64,000 nt of DNA from Legionella clemsonensis (GTDB lineage Bacteria > Pseudomonadota > Gammaproteobacteria > Legionellales > Legionellaceae), in NCBI RefSeq assembly GCF_002240035.1, contig NZ_CP016397.1:248001-312000 (forward strand). Reading direction: 5' to 3'. This document shows, one piece after another, positions 35,198 through 44,061 of the stretch. Each line of letters starts with the position of its first letter. The first letter of the stretch is position 1. Made by a program: the position numbers and the translations under genes. The notes beneath the pieces are model-generated. The model worked only from the letters and a program-made list of their open reading frames with translations, was not told where the DNA came from and did not search any database.

Positions 35198-37177
35198 TTA
35201 AGCGGCAGGAGTGCTGATTGTTGATGGTAATTTCTCCTCAATAAATTCCTGAGTTTTAGTTTTAGCCCCAGCGTTACCAAAGAAACGTTGCTGACTATAA
35301 ATGAGTTTTTGTTTTTCGTCTTCCAGACGCTGTGCAACGGGAGCATCTTCCAGTAAATCATTTTGTAAGCTGTTAAGTGCTTCGATTTTTCGATTGGCAA
35401 CCCCCTTATTCCATACTACTTTTTCTAAATGCTTTTCTTTAAAACGCTCAATGCGATAAATAGCATAATGAGCCTGCCAATTTTTAGAAGGTTGAACTGT
35501 TCCCCTTAAATTAACATGGCTAATTTCCTGTTGACCTATTTGTTTTTCCCAGGCTTCTTTAAAATTTAATACATTGCGTGACGTATTCATATTTCTTTGG
35601 CTTGCCCAGGAATCCCAGGCCGCGGCAAGCGCGTACAAAGGAGCGAATAGAGTTTTAAGAAGTCGGGTAGGTATGTCTACATTATGATCATGACCGTGAC
35701 CTGTGCCTAAACGCTCTTTTAGAAGCGCTTTGGTGTGTGCTGAGGGTTTATTAGGCTCATGCTGATGAGACATATTCAGCTCAACGTGATGGAATTCTTC
35801 ATGGTCATGGTGGTCATGATGATGCTCACCATGCCCGTGATCGAAGAAATAATGCGCATCTTCAAAGCCTTCGCTGATAATCCCGAGCAAAGCTGAGAGA
35901 ATCTCGGGCACACCAGGAACCCTATCAGCAGTGACACCAATACTGATTAAATGCCCTAAAAAGAACAGGACACGCAAAGGCGTCACTGTAATTTTTAATA
36001 GCAGACGAGCTGGGTTGATTATTTGTAGTCCATTTTCTCGAGAGCGGAGATTATGCCAGCCATCCACAATTGCTTTACCAACGCGTTTTAACAGACCGTG
36101 TTTAGCTTTGGTAGCGTGATCAATTAATTCCAACGACTCACTTGTATTTTGTAAATTAAATACCAGGGAAGACATACCCGTAATAAGAGGATTAATAACC
36201 CCCATTACAAAACTGGGTAACTTTCCCATCCAGCTAAATAGAGGGCGTGTATTTTTGGCGACTGTCCACCAGGTGCCTGCTGTACAGATAGTAAGAGCAA
36301 CTGCCAGACTTACTAATAAAATGGCGGCTGTGGCGATAAATACAGAACGAATGGTCAGACCGTTTGATAAGTCATGACGAATTTTGTGATACCATTTACG
36401 AATGGTGTCATTATTAATCATGTCAGTTACTGCATTGAAGGTGAGAAAACCATAGGCAGCACCAGCAACGACAGCCATAGGAACAATTAAAAAGGGTAAT
36501 GTGGTAAAAGGGATAGCTGCTAAAAGAGGGATAGCAGCAAATGCGTCAACCAATAAATAAGTAGTCCCCAGCCCCATAAAGGCACCAGCTAGAATACTAA
36601 AGAGCTTGACATAATTGTAAGCACTACGACGTTCTTTAAATTTCCTTTGCCACTCCTCCTTCTCATGCTCATGCAACCATTTTTTCAATTGGTATTCATA
36701 GTTTTTTACTGGGGTATCGTGAGGTCCATCCTCTGTCGTTTGACTAAAAAGCTGCTTTGCAAACCATTTTTCCATATTCCGCAAGGCTTTTTCGATGCGT
36801 TTTTTATCTGCAAGACTGTGACTGTCCAAACGTTTATGCGAAAATAAATGCAATAAATTTAACTGCCTTTCATAGTCTTTAAAAAATTCAGGACAATTAG
36901 TAACGTCGGTATTGGGAAAATGTTTGAGTAAGTACTCATTCGCTAAATGATGCTTTAGATAATCGCGTTTAAAAAATAACTTATTTAATGCTCCTCTGAT
37001 GTTTTGTAAATAAATTTCTCCCTCATAGGCAACAGAAAGTACAAAGGCACCGAGCGCAAGAGAAACTACCGGCGATAAAACAAACATACCTCCAAAGCTT
37101 AAGAAACCAAGAATCAAACTTGCTCCCATAGTTAATAAGGCCAGGAGAAGATAGTAAGGGATTTTTTTTGTTTTCAT
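35198..37177 (-). CDS. Polytopic membrane protein with a long His-rich segment (659 aa)
   Basis: Two hydrophobic helices lie at about residues 10-50, then a charged region, then several membrane segments at about 190-335 and further ones towards 420. Residues about 440-475 hold an extreme His/Asp cluster (for example HGHGEHHHDHHDH), and GHGHDHN follows near residue 495. Such clusters bind Zn, Ni, Cu or Fe. A long soluble C-terminal region follows. I recognise no family; it does not match ZIP, CDF or NiCoT signatures. A Fur-box-like site lies 51 bp upstream, so iron-dependent repression is likely. Role in metal handling is inference from composition plus the operator. Confidence 0.7.
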   Translation of the reverse strand: MKTKKIPYYLLLALLTMGASLILGFLSFGGMFVLSPVVSLALGAFVLSVAYEGEIYLQNIRGALNKLFFKRDYLKHHLANEYLLKHFPNTDVTNCPEFFKDYERQLNLLHLFSHKRLDSHSLADKKRIEKALRNMEKWFAKQLFSQTTEDGPHDTPVKNYEYQLKKWLHEHEKEEWQRKFKERRSAYNYVKLFSILAGAFMGLGTTYLLVDAFAAIPLLAAIPFTTLPFLIVPMAVVAGAAYGFLTFNAVTDMINNDTIRKWYHKIRHDLSNGLTIRSVFIATAAILLVSLAVALTICTAGTWWTVAKNTRPLFSWMGKLPSFVMGVINPLITGMSSLVFNLQNTSESLELIDHATKAKHGLLKRVGKAIVDGWHNLRSRENGLQIINPARLLLKITVTPLRVLFFLGHLISIGVTADRVPGVPEILSALLGIISEGFEDAHYFFDHGHGEHHHDHHDHEEFHHVELNMSHQHEPNKPSAHTKALLKERLGTGHGHDHNVDIPTRLLKTLFAPLYALAAAWDSWASQRNMNTSRNVLNFKEAWEKQIGQQEISHVNLRGTVQPSKNWQAHYAIYRIERFKEKHLEKVVWNKGVANRKIEALNSLQNDLLEDAPVAQRLEDEKQKLIYSQQRFFGNAGAKTKTQEFIEEKLPSTISTPAA

Positions 37178-37215
37178 TGTTCACCAAATAGACAGGACAA
37201 AAGAGAAATGAAACT

Positions 37216-37246
37216 TTATAACAAATGAAAATGATTATCAATAACC
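37216..37246 (-). promoter_or_regulatory. Fur box and probable promoter of the His-rich membrane protein
   Basis: The 19 bases at 37228-37246 (minus strand GTTATTGATAATCATTTTC) match the Fur consensus GATAATGATAATCATTATC at 16 of 19 positions, including a perfect central GATAAT. A TATAAA hexamer at 37216-37221 downstream of it on the minus strand could be the -10, placing Fur over the -35 region. The divergent M28 peptidase promoter is in the same gap. Confidence 0.7.
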
Positions 37247-37371
37247 TTGCGAGCAAAAAATCACGTCATCCTGCTTGAGCTAAGTAAGCGAGGATTAAAA
37301 TAAGGGGTGACATAATTTTCATTCATCATGTACCATGATAACGATTTAACCATGTTAACAAAGGAGTGATG

Positions 37372-38565
37372 ATGCGCTTTACTCAATGGATGGCAGTACT
37401 ATCCACCAGTTTTATTTTGGCAACCAATTCACTTGCGGCTAGTACTATTCCTACGGTGGAACAATTGCAAGTGCCCCAATGTCTGGCTACAAAATTGCCT
37501 TCCTATATGGTGCTGGCTGAGAACAAGGATTTTAAAATTATTGAAGTTCCAGTTGCTGAGGTCACTAAAATTGCTCTGAAAGCTGATGAAGTGCATTGCG
37601 GGCGTTTTATTAACGTTAGCAATCGTTTAGCCAAGACTACCGTACATTCCAAAAAACAAACAGCACAAGCGCTTTTGGCAAAGTCTTCAATAAATACTGC
37701 AGTGCAGTCGGAAGTAATGTATGAAGTTAAACATGAAGCGGAGGTTACTCAGGCACTGGAGCAGGTTGATTCTCAGCATATTATAAATACGTTAACTCAT
37801 TTAACCTCCTATTATAATCGCTCTGCTACGACAAAACGAGGTAAAGAAGTTGCGCAATGGCTAAAGCAGCAGTTTGAAACGATGGCTGCAAACTATGGTC
37901 GTAACGACACGATGACTTATTTTGTTGAAACCGGTTGGTATAAGCAACCTTCTCTAGTCACCATCATTGGAAAAAATTTAAAAGAACCGGCTATTGTTAT
38001 TGGCGCCCATATGGACACTCTGGATGGTCGTATGCCTGGTGCGGGAGATGATGGTAGTGGTTCTTCCAGTGTAATGGAGATAGCTCGTGTTCTGTTAGCT
38101 GCGAAATTGGAACTAAAGCGTCCTATTTATATCATTTGGTATGCCGCTGAAGAGCGTGGTCTCGTAGGTTCCCGTTATGTAGTGAAGGATTTTCAGGAAA
38201 AAGCTATCCCTGTTAAAGCTGCTATTCAATTTGATATGACTGGTTTTCGCAATGATCCTATGGATCAAACAATGTGGGTATTCCGTGATTACACAGATAA
38301 ACCTCTGAGTAATTTTATGGTTAATCTCATTCAAACTTATGTCAAAGTTCCAGTCAATTTCTCTAAATGTGGTTATGGTTGTAGTGATCATGCCTCCTGG
38401 ACAGAAGCAGGTGTGCCCGCAGCATTTCCTTGTGAAACAAGCTTTGAAGATCATAATCCCTATATCCATTCTGTACATGACACAATGGATTTACTCTATC
38501 CAGAACACATGGCTAATTTTGCCAAACTGGGAATTGCCTTTGCTATTGAACTGGCTAGTGAATAG
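37372..38565 (+). CDS. Secreted M28-family zinc aminopeptidase
   Basis: A signal peptide (MRFTQWMAVLSTSFILATNSL, cut near AAS) leads an M28 domain at about residues 130-395. Zinc ligands appear in order: GAHMDTLDG (His and Asp), GAGDDGSGSS (bridging Asp), YAAEERGLVGS (catalytic Glu pair), QFDMTGF (Asp) and HSVHDTMD (His). M28 enzymes remove N-terminal residues; L. pneumophila secretes related leucine/lysine aminopeptidases through its type II system, so export of this one is plausible. AAGGAG at 37361-37366 fits the ATG at 37372 better than the GTG or ATG just upstream. Confidence 0.92.
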   Translation: MRFTQWMAVLSTSFILATNSLAASTIPTVEQLQVPQCLATKLPSYMVLAENKDFKIIEVPVAEVTKIALKADEVHCGRFINVSNRLAKTTVHSKKQTAQALLAKSSINTAVQSEVMYEVKHEAEVTQALEQVDSQHIINTLTHLTSYYNRSATTKRGKEVAQWLKQQFETMAANYGRNDTMTYFVETGWYKQPSLVTIIGKNLKEPAIVIGAHMDTLDGRMPGAGDDGSGSSSVMEIARVLLAAKLELKRPIYIIWYAAEERGLVGSRYVVKDFQEKAIPVKAAIQFDMTGFRNDPMDQTMWVFRDYTDKPLSNFMVNLIQTYVKVPVNFSKCGYGCSDHASWTEAGVPAAFPCETSFEDHNPYIHSVHDTMDLLYPEHMANFAKLGIAFAIELASE

Positions 38566-38581
38566 TAACACTTTTTACATT

Positions 38582-38602
38582 ACCGCCCCTTCCAGGGGTG
38601 GT
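38582..38602 (+). terminator. GC-rich hairpin after the M28 peptidase gene
   Basis: Arms ACCGCCCCT / AGGGGTGGT form a 9-bp stem with one G-T wobble and a TCC loop, 16 nt after the stop. No clear T run follows, so termination strength is uncertain. Confidence 0.5.
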
Positions 38603-38715
38603 GTTGATCAGGCTCTCTCGTTATGACTGTTGGTGAAATTAATCTGTCAATCTAGGAATAAAGGGAATGCTATGGGATAATTATTAACCACTTTCAGTAA
38701 TATTTGTCTATTCAT

Positions 38716-39204
38716 ATGAAAATAAAAGCAATTTTATTAATGAGCTCTATTTTTTTCCCTATTGTTTTATTTGCCAGTACTGCGACTTGTCCTTTAGCAA
38801 ACGGAATCAATGTACTCACTACACAGCGCATTTTAAATATTTGTAAGCACGGCACTGTAATTAAGACTTTTAAAATCGCTCTCGGGTATAAAGGCGTTGG
38901 TAAAAAACAAGCAGGCGATAATAAAACGCCAATTGGTTTATATGGGTTAGCTTATCCAAGAAAATCTACTCAGTTTAAAGTCTTTATTCCCATTCTCTAT
39001 CCAACTTCAAAGCAATTAGCTGCAGGATATACAGGTAGAGATGTCGGGATTCATGGGCCAACCCAGTCATTTAGTTGGTTTAGTTGGTTAAACCACTTAC
39101 CCAGCGCAACGCGTGGATGCATTGCTGTGGGTAAAAACAATTACATTGAGTACGTGGCTAATTGGGTAAAAGCCAATCCTGGGGCTAAGGTTTTAATTGT
39201 CTAA
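38716..39204 (+). CDS. L,D-transpeptidase (YkuD) family protein, exported
   Basis: A signal peptide (MKIKAILLMSSIFFPIVLFAS) precedes a YkuD domain with HGPTQ and the catalytic SATRGCIAV (Cys near residue 135). GDNKTPIGLY is the usual substrate-loop segment. L,D-transpeptidases form 3-3 cross-links or attach proteins to peptidoglycan; some members are amidases or endopeptidases. No LysM domain is present. The ATG at 38716 is preferred over a TTG at 38704 because it opens the signal peptide directly. 162 aa. Confidence 0.85.
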   Translation: MKIKAILLMSSIFFPIVLFASTATCPLANGINVLTTQRILNICKHGTVIKTFKIALGYKGVGKKQAGDNKTPIGLYGLAYPRKSTQFKVFIPILYPTSKQLAAGYTGRDVGIHGPTQSFSWFSWLNHLPSATRGCIAVGKNNYIEYVANWVKANPGAKVLIV

Positions 39205-39351
39205 ATTCAGACGGAATTTAATATCACCTATTTTTAAAAGGAGAAGGCAGGGTAATTTGTAATTCACAATAAAATTAACCTGAATACAATACTCTGGATG
39301 AAAGGCAAGGATGCCAATTTATTAGCATTAATAGAGTAACGGGATGTAGCT

Positions 39352-42300
39352 TCAGTTGCTCTTTTTACCATAGCCACCACCTCCCGGTGTCTCTATGATA
39401 AAAACATCTCCTTGTTGCATTTCTGCTTGAGCACAGCCCCCAAGTTCTTCTATTGTACCGTTGGCTCGCTGAATCCAGTTATGTCCTGTTTTACCGGGTA
39501 AACCACCATGTAATCCGAAGGGAGGAATTTTTCGGTGACTGGAGATTATATTGGCAGTCATTGGCTCTAAAAAGCGTAGACGTCGAATTACTCCATCACC
39601 CCCGTGATATTTCCCTGAGCCTCCACTACCAGCACGGACTGAAAATTCTTCAAGGAGTACTGGAAAACGCCACTCCAGAACTTCTGGATCAGTGAGTTGG
39701 GTATTGGTCATATGAGTATGCACGGCTGAGGCACCATTAAAATTTGGGCCTGCACCGGCACCACCACAGAGCGTTTCATAATATTGATAAGTGGCATTGC
39801 CGAAAGTGAAGTTATTACAGGTGCCTTGAGAGGCAGCAACTGCTTTTAAGGCACCTAACAAAGTATCAACTACATATTGTGAAGTTTCAACATTGCCTGC
39901 TACGACAGCAGCAGGATAACTGGGATTTAACAAACTGTAGGGTGGAATGATTAAATTGATAGCTTCAAAGCAACCGCTGTTTAAAGGAATATTTTCAGCA
40001 ATTAAACAACGTAGTACATATAAAATCGCTGCATGGCAAATTGCCGTGGGCGCATTGAAGTTGCCCTGATGCTGCGCTGAGGTACCAGTAAAATCAATGC
40101 AAGCTTTTACGGTGGTTTTTATTTTTTTAAGCCGGATATGCACCTTAATTTGACTGCCATCGTCTAATCGATAACAAAAATGGCTGGTTTTAAGTTTGCG
40201 AAGAAGCTGTTTCACGGCTAAGCTCGCATTGGTGCGAACATGCTTCATGTAGGCTTGCACTACATTAAGACCAAATTGATTGATTAATTCATTTAACCCA
40301 TAAATGCCATAGGCATTTGCAGCAATTTGCGCTTTTAGATCCTCAATATTTTGCTTGGGATTGCGTGCAGGATAGGGGCTTGCAGTTAATTTTTGTAGTA
40401 AGTCTTTTTCAAGAAAACACCCTCTATCAACAATTTTAAAATTATTAATTAATATTCCTTCTTCTTCTATAGTCTTACTGGTTGCAGGAATAGAGCCTGG
40501 AGTAAGGCCACCTATATCAGCGTGGTGACCGCGTGAACCTAAAAAAAATAATAATTTACTGTCATTTGGAGCAAAGAAAGGAGTAATGACTGTGATGTCT
40601 GGTAAATGTGTTCCGCCATTGTAGGGGTCATTTAAGACAAAAACATCACCAGGATGTATGGAGGAACGATTTTGACTGAGAATGTTTTTAACACTTGCAC
40701 TCATTGAACCGAGATGTACAGGAATATGCGGGGCGTTGGCTACTAATTCGCCTTTTTCATCAAAGATCGCACAAGAAAAATCAAGACGTTCTTTAATATT
40801 AACGGAGTTGGCTGTTTTTTGTAAAACTTCCCCCATTTGCTCGGCAATATTCATAAAACGATTATTGAATATTTCCAGCATCACCGGATTGGCACGTTTG
40901 GAGTGAATTTTCGATGAGGGTAATGGCTGAATGCGCGTTAGTAATAAATGATGTTTGGTGGTAACTTGAGCTTGCCAACCTGGTTCAATGATGGTAGTTG
41001 CATTCGTTTCACTGAGAATTGCCAAACCCTTAATGCAATCACCTGGTTTTAACTCATGCCGTTCGTAGAGAGGAACTTGATGCATGTTATTTTGGCTAAA
41101 TACAGAAACAACTTGTTTCACAGGAATAGCGTTCTGTTGGCGTGAAGAAAGCGGTTCTTCTTTTTCATTAAGTTCGAACTGTTCTGTCACAGTCTCTACC
41201 AAAATTCCCTCAATAATAAGGTTTTTGTTTAAATCTGCAAAACCAAATTGGGCGCGATGTTGGTTAATAAAAGCGTTTTTTATTTGCTTTAATGAGCCAT
41301 AGTCAACAGCGAGCATGGTATCTGAGCCTTCATAGCGCAAATGAATCTGCCGTCGATGAACGACCTCTCGCAGGAGTCCTTGTGCTCTTAATGCTTCATC
41401 ATTAGCCTGCTCTAAATCGTGGTATTTTGCTACTAAGACAGGTAATACAGCAGCAGTTAAGGGTTTTTCGACAGGGAATTCGCGTAAAATCCTTACTTCT
41501 GCCAAGCCTATCCCATAAGCTGATAACACGCCGGCTAAAGGGTGAATTAAGATAGTTTTTATATTTAAGTTATCAGCAACCAAACAGGCGTGCTGACCGG
41601 CAGCTCCGCCAAAACAATTTAAAAGATACTCGCCAATATCATAACCACGCTGGACAGAGATTTTTTTAATAGCATTGGCCATGTTTTCAACGGCGATGCG
41701 TAAATAACCTTCTGCTACTTGTTCAATCGTTTGTTGTCTGTCCGTTGCCTGATTAATGTTGGTGGTTAGCTGCTGAAATTTTTTTCGCACACTGTTTATA
41801 TCAATGGGTTGATTACCCGTTTTACCAAACAGTTTTGGAAAAAATTTGGCTTGAATTTTCCCCAGTATTACATTGCAATCAGTAATGGTTAATGGACCAC
41901 CTCTTCCATAACAACAAGGCCCTGGATTAGCACCAGCAGAGTCTGGTCCTACTGTAAAACGTAAGCCATCAAAATGTAAGACGGAGCCACCTCCCGCAGC
42001 AATGGTGTGAATAAGCATCATGGGTGTTCGTAATCGTATTCCCGCAAATTCACACGCATAATGGCGCTCGTATTTGCCTGCAAAGTGGGAAACATCTGTA
42101 GAAGTACCACCCATATCAAACCCAATCACTTTATTAAATCCTGCTTGTTGACTGGTTTTAACCATGCCCACCACACCACCGGCAGGACCTGAAAAAATAC
42201 TTTCTTTACCTTTGAATCCTTTAATATTGATTAATCCGCCGTTGGACTGCATGAAGAATAAAGGAATGTGTTTCAGCTGCTTTTGCAAGTTACCAATATA

Positions 42301-42966
42301 GCGATGCAAAATGGGTGAAAGATAAGCGTCAACTACCGTAGTATCACCGCGACCAACTAACTTCATGACAGGGGCAACTTGATGGCTCACTGAGATTTGT
42401 TGAAATCCAATTTGCTGGGCAAGTCGAGCAAGAGTTCTTTCATGTTGTTGAAAGCGATATCCATGCATTAACACAATGGCTATGGCGCGATAACCTTGAT
42501 TATAGGCTTGCTGCATACAGGTCTCTGCATGCAAGGAATCCAGGGGTTGCAAAACATTCCCTTTGGCATCGATACGCTCTTTTATTTCTATCACATGCTC
42601 ATACAGTAAAGAAGGCAGCACAATGTTTAAGGCAAAAATTTCAGGTCGTTTTTGATAACCTATACGTAAGACATCACCAAAGCCTTGCGTTATTGCCAAT
42701 ACGACGGGTTCACCCTTACGCTCCAATAAAGTATTGGTGGATAGTGTGGTTCCCATTTTTACAAAGGCAATGTTTTGGTCTGAAATAGATTGTGTGGTTT
42801 TAAGTTTGAGCAATTCTTTGATACCTTGAATAACTGCATCTTCAGCAGCTTCAGGGTTATCAGAAAGAAGCTTACGAGTAAGTAGCTGGCCTTGTGGATT
42901 GCGTGCAACGATATCAGTGAATGTACCGCCACGGTCTATAAAAATTTCCCACCTGGATTGTGACAT
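39352..42966 (-). CDS. 5-oxoprolinase (fused HyuA-HyuB hydantoinase)
   Basis: The roughly 1204-aa protein fuses a HyuA part (residues about 5-680: DRGGTFTD, KMGTTLSTNTLLERKG, GFDMGGTSTDV) and a HyuB part (about 700-1200: ANAPHIPVHLGSM, DPYNGGTHLPDITV, RGHHADIGG, GAGPNFNGASAVHTHMTNT). Full-length fused enzymes hydrolyse 5-oxoproline to glutamate with ATP. The ATG at 42966 has GGAGG 6 nt upstream and is preferred over an upstream ATG at 42993. It ends PGGGGYGK, typical of HyuB. Oxoprolinase is the best call from the fused length; hydantoinase cannot be excluded. Confidence 0.88.
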   Translation of the reverse strand: MSQSRWEIFIDRGGTFTDIVARNPQGQLLTRKLLSDNPEAAEDAVIQGIKELLKLKTTQSISDQNIAFVKMGTTLSTNTLLERKGEPVVLAITQGFGDVLRIGYQKRPEIFALNIVLPSLLYEHVIEIKERIDAKGNVLQPLDSLHAETCMQQAYNQGYRAIAIVLMHGYRFQQHERTLARLAQQIGFQQISVSHQVAPVMKLVGRGDTTVVDAYLSPILHRYIGNLQKQLKHIPLFFMQSNGGLINIKGFKGKESIFSGPAGGVVGMVKTSQQAGFNKVIGFDMGGTSTDVSHFAGKYERHYACEFAGIRLRTPMMLIHTIAAGGGSVLHFDGLRFTVGPDSAGANPGPCCYGRGGPLTITDCNVILGKIQAKFFPKLFGKTGNQPIDINSVRKKFQQLTTNINQATDRQQTIEQVAEGYLRIAVENMANAIKKISVQRGYDIGEYLLNCFGGAAGQHACLVADNLNIKTILIHPLAGVLSAYGIGLAEVRILREFPVEKPLTAAVLPVLVAKYHDLEQANDEALRAQGLLREVVHRRQIHLRYEGSDTMLAVDYGSLKQIKNAFINQHRAQFGFADLNKNLIIEGILVETVTEQFELNEKEEPLSSRQQNAIPVKQVVSVFSQNNMHQVPLYERHELKPGDCIKGLAILSETNATTIIEPGWQAQVTTKHHLLLTRIQPLPSSKIHSKRANPVMLEIFNNRFMNIAEQMGEVLQKTANSVNIKERLDFSCAIFDEKGELVANAPHIPVHLGSMSASVKNILSQNRSSIHPGDVFVLNDPYNGGTHLPDITVITPFFAPNDSKLLFFLGSRGHHADIGGLTPGSIPATSKTIEEEGILINNFKIVDRGCFLEKDLLQKLTASPYPARNPKQNIEDLKAQIAANAYGIYGLNELINQFGLNVVQAYMKHVRTNASLAVKQLLRKLKTSHFCYRLDDGSQIKVHIRLKKIKTTVKACIDFTGTSAQHQGNFNAPTAICHAAILYVLRCLIAENIPLNSGCFEAINLIIPPYSLLNPSYPAAVVAGNVETSQYVVDTLLGALKAVAASQGTCNNFTFGNATYQYYETLCGGAGAGPNFNGASAVHTHMTNTQLTDPEVLEWRFPVLLEEFSVRAGSGGSGKYHGGDGVIRRLRFLEPMTANIISSHRKIPPFGLHGGLPGKTGHNWIQRANGTIEELGGCAQAEMQQGDVFIIETPGGGGYGKKSN

Positions 42967-43046
42967 GTGATGCCTCCATGCTGTCTGCAGCAATCGAACA
43001 GACCCTATATTCTATAATTTTAGAAGAGATAAATCACTGAGTTATA

Positions 43047-44039
43047 ATGAATGCCAAAGCGGTAACTCGCCTCATGCTAGGCGGTGATGTGATGCTGGGA
43101 CGGCTGGTTAAGGAAGCAATTAGGTTAGAGGGGATAGATTATCCTTTAGGTAAAATTGCTCCTTTATTGCGTCCAGTGGATGGGGTCATCGTGAATCTGG
43201 AATGTGCGATTACCACCTATCCTTATCATTGGTCTGGTGCTGAAAAGGCTTTCTATTTTGGTGCGCCACCTGAAGCGGCAAGAATACTTGCGAACTGCGG
43301 TGTAAAGCTGGTTAGTCTTGCCAACAATCATATTCTTGATTTTGATAGAGAAGGGTTGCTAGATACTTTGGATTCTCTTAATCAGGAAAATATTGTTTAT
43401 GCAGGAGCTGGGCATAATGAAATTGAAGCTTATAAACCGGCTGCTGTTCAAATAAAATCTCATAAAGTTGGCATGGCAGCTTTTTGCGATCATCAACTTG
43501 ATTTTAGTGCTACCGCCACGCAGCCAGGAATGGCTTATCTTGAACTTAAAAATGAAAGAAAGGCATTAAAGCACTTCGAGTGCAGTTTGCAACAAATGCA
43601 ATGCTTAGAGGTAACATGGCCAATTTTGTCATTACACTGGGGGCCAAACATGGTGCTGCGCCCTGCAAAAGAATATAGAAAGCTTGCCCATGCGGCCGTT
43701 GACATGGGGTATCAATTAATTTTTGGCCATAGCGCTCACGTTTTTCACGGGATTGAAATTTATAACAGGGTGCCTATTATTTATGCTGCGGGTGATTTGG
43801 TGGACGATTATTATGTTGACCCGCAATTTAAGAATGATCATCAACTTCTCTTTGAATTGGAAATTACTGAAAAGACAATGACAAGCTTAAAACTTCATCC
43901 CATTTTTATCAGTTATTGCCAGGCGCAGCCTGCGAATAAAACACAATTTAATTTTATTGCTGAACGTATGCATACTCTTTGTGCCGAATTTGGAACAAAG
44001 ACAGAGATAGAAGAGAATGCTTTAATTCTCAAGCTTTAA
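43047..44039 (+). CDS. CapA-family (PGA_cap) protein without signal peptide
   Basis: The 330-aa protein starts straight into the CapA core: LMLGGDVMLGR, VIVNLECAIT, SLANNHILDFD, LSLHWGPNMV and IFGHSAHVFHG, giving the Asp/Asn/His metal set of the calcineurin-like fold. Unlike the family member at 31 kb it has no signal peptide, so it is probably cytoplasmic. It is divergent from the 5-oxoprolinase gene with an 80-bp gap. No Shine-Dalgarno sequence is evident, and a TATAAT hexamer (43043-43048) overlaps the start codon. Confidence 0.85.
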   Translation: MNAKAVTRLMLGGDVMLGRLVKEAIRLEGIDYPLGKIAPLLRPVDGVIVNLECAITTYPYHWSGAEKAFYFGAPPEAARILANCGVKLVSLANNHILDFDREGLLDTLDSLNQENIVYAGAGHNEIEAYKPAAVQIKSHKVGMAAFCDHQLDFSATATQPGMAYLELKNERKALKHFECSLQQMQCLEVTWPILSLHWGPNMVLRPAKEYRKLAHAAVDMGYQLIFGHSAHVFHGIEIYNRVPIIYAAGDLVDDYYVDPQFKNDHQLLFELEITEKTMTSLKLHPIFISYCQAQPANKTQFNFIAERMHTLCAEFGTKTEIEENALILKL

Positions 44040-44061
44040 AAGCTAGCGGCATTTCAGTCGC

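Noticed and set aside
43043-43049. Leaderless transcription of the second CapA-family gene from TATAAT over its start codon
   Set aside because: A -10 overlapping the start codon would put the transcript start inside the gene; the hexamer is probably chance in AT-rich DNA.
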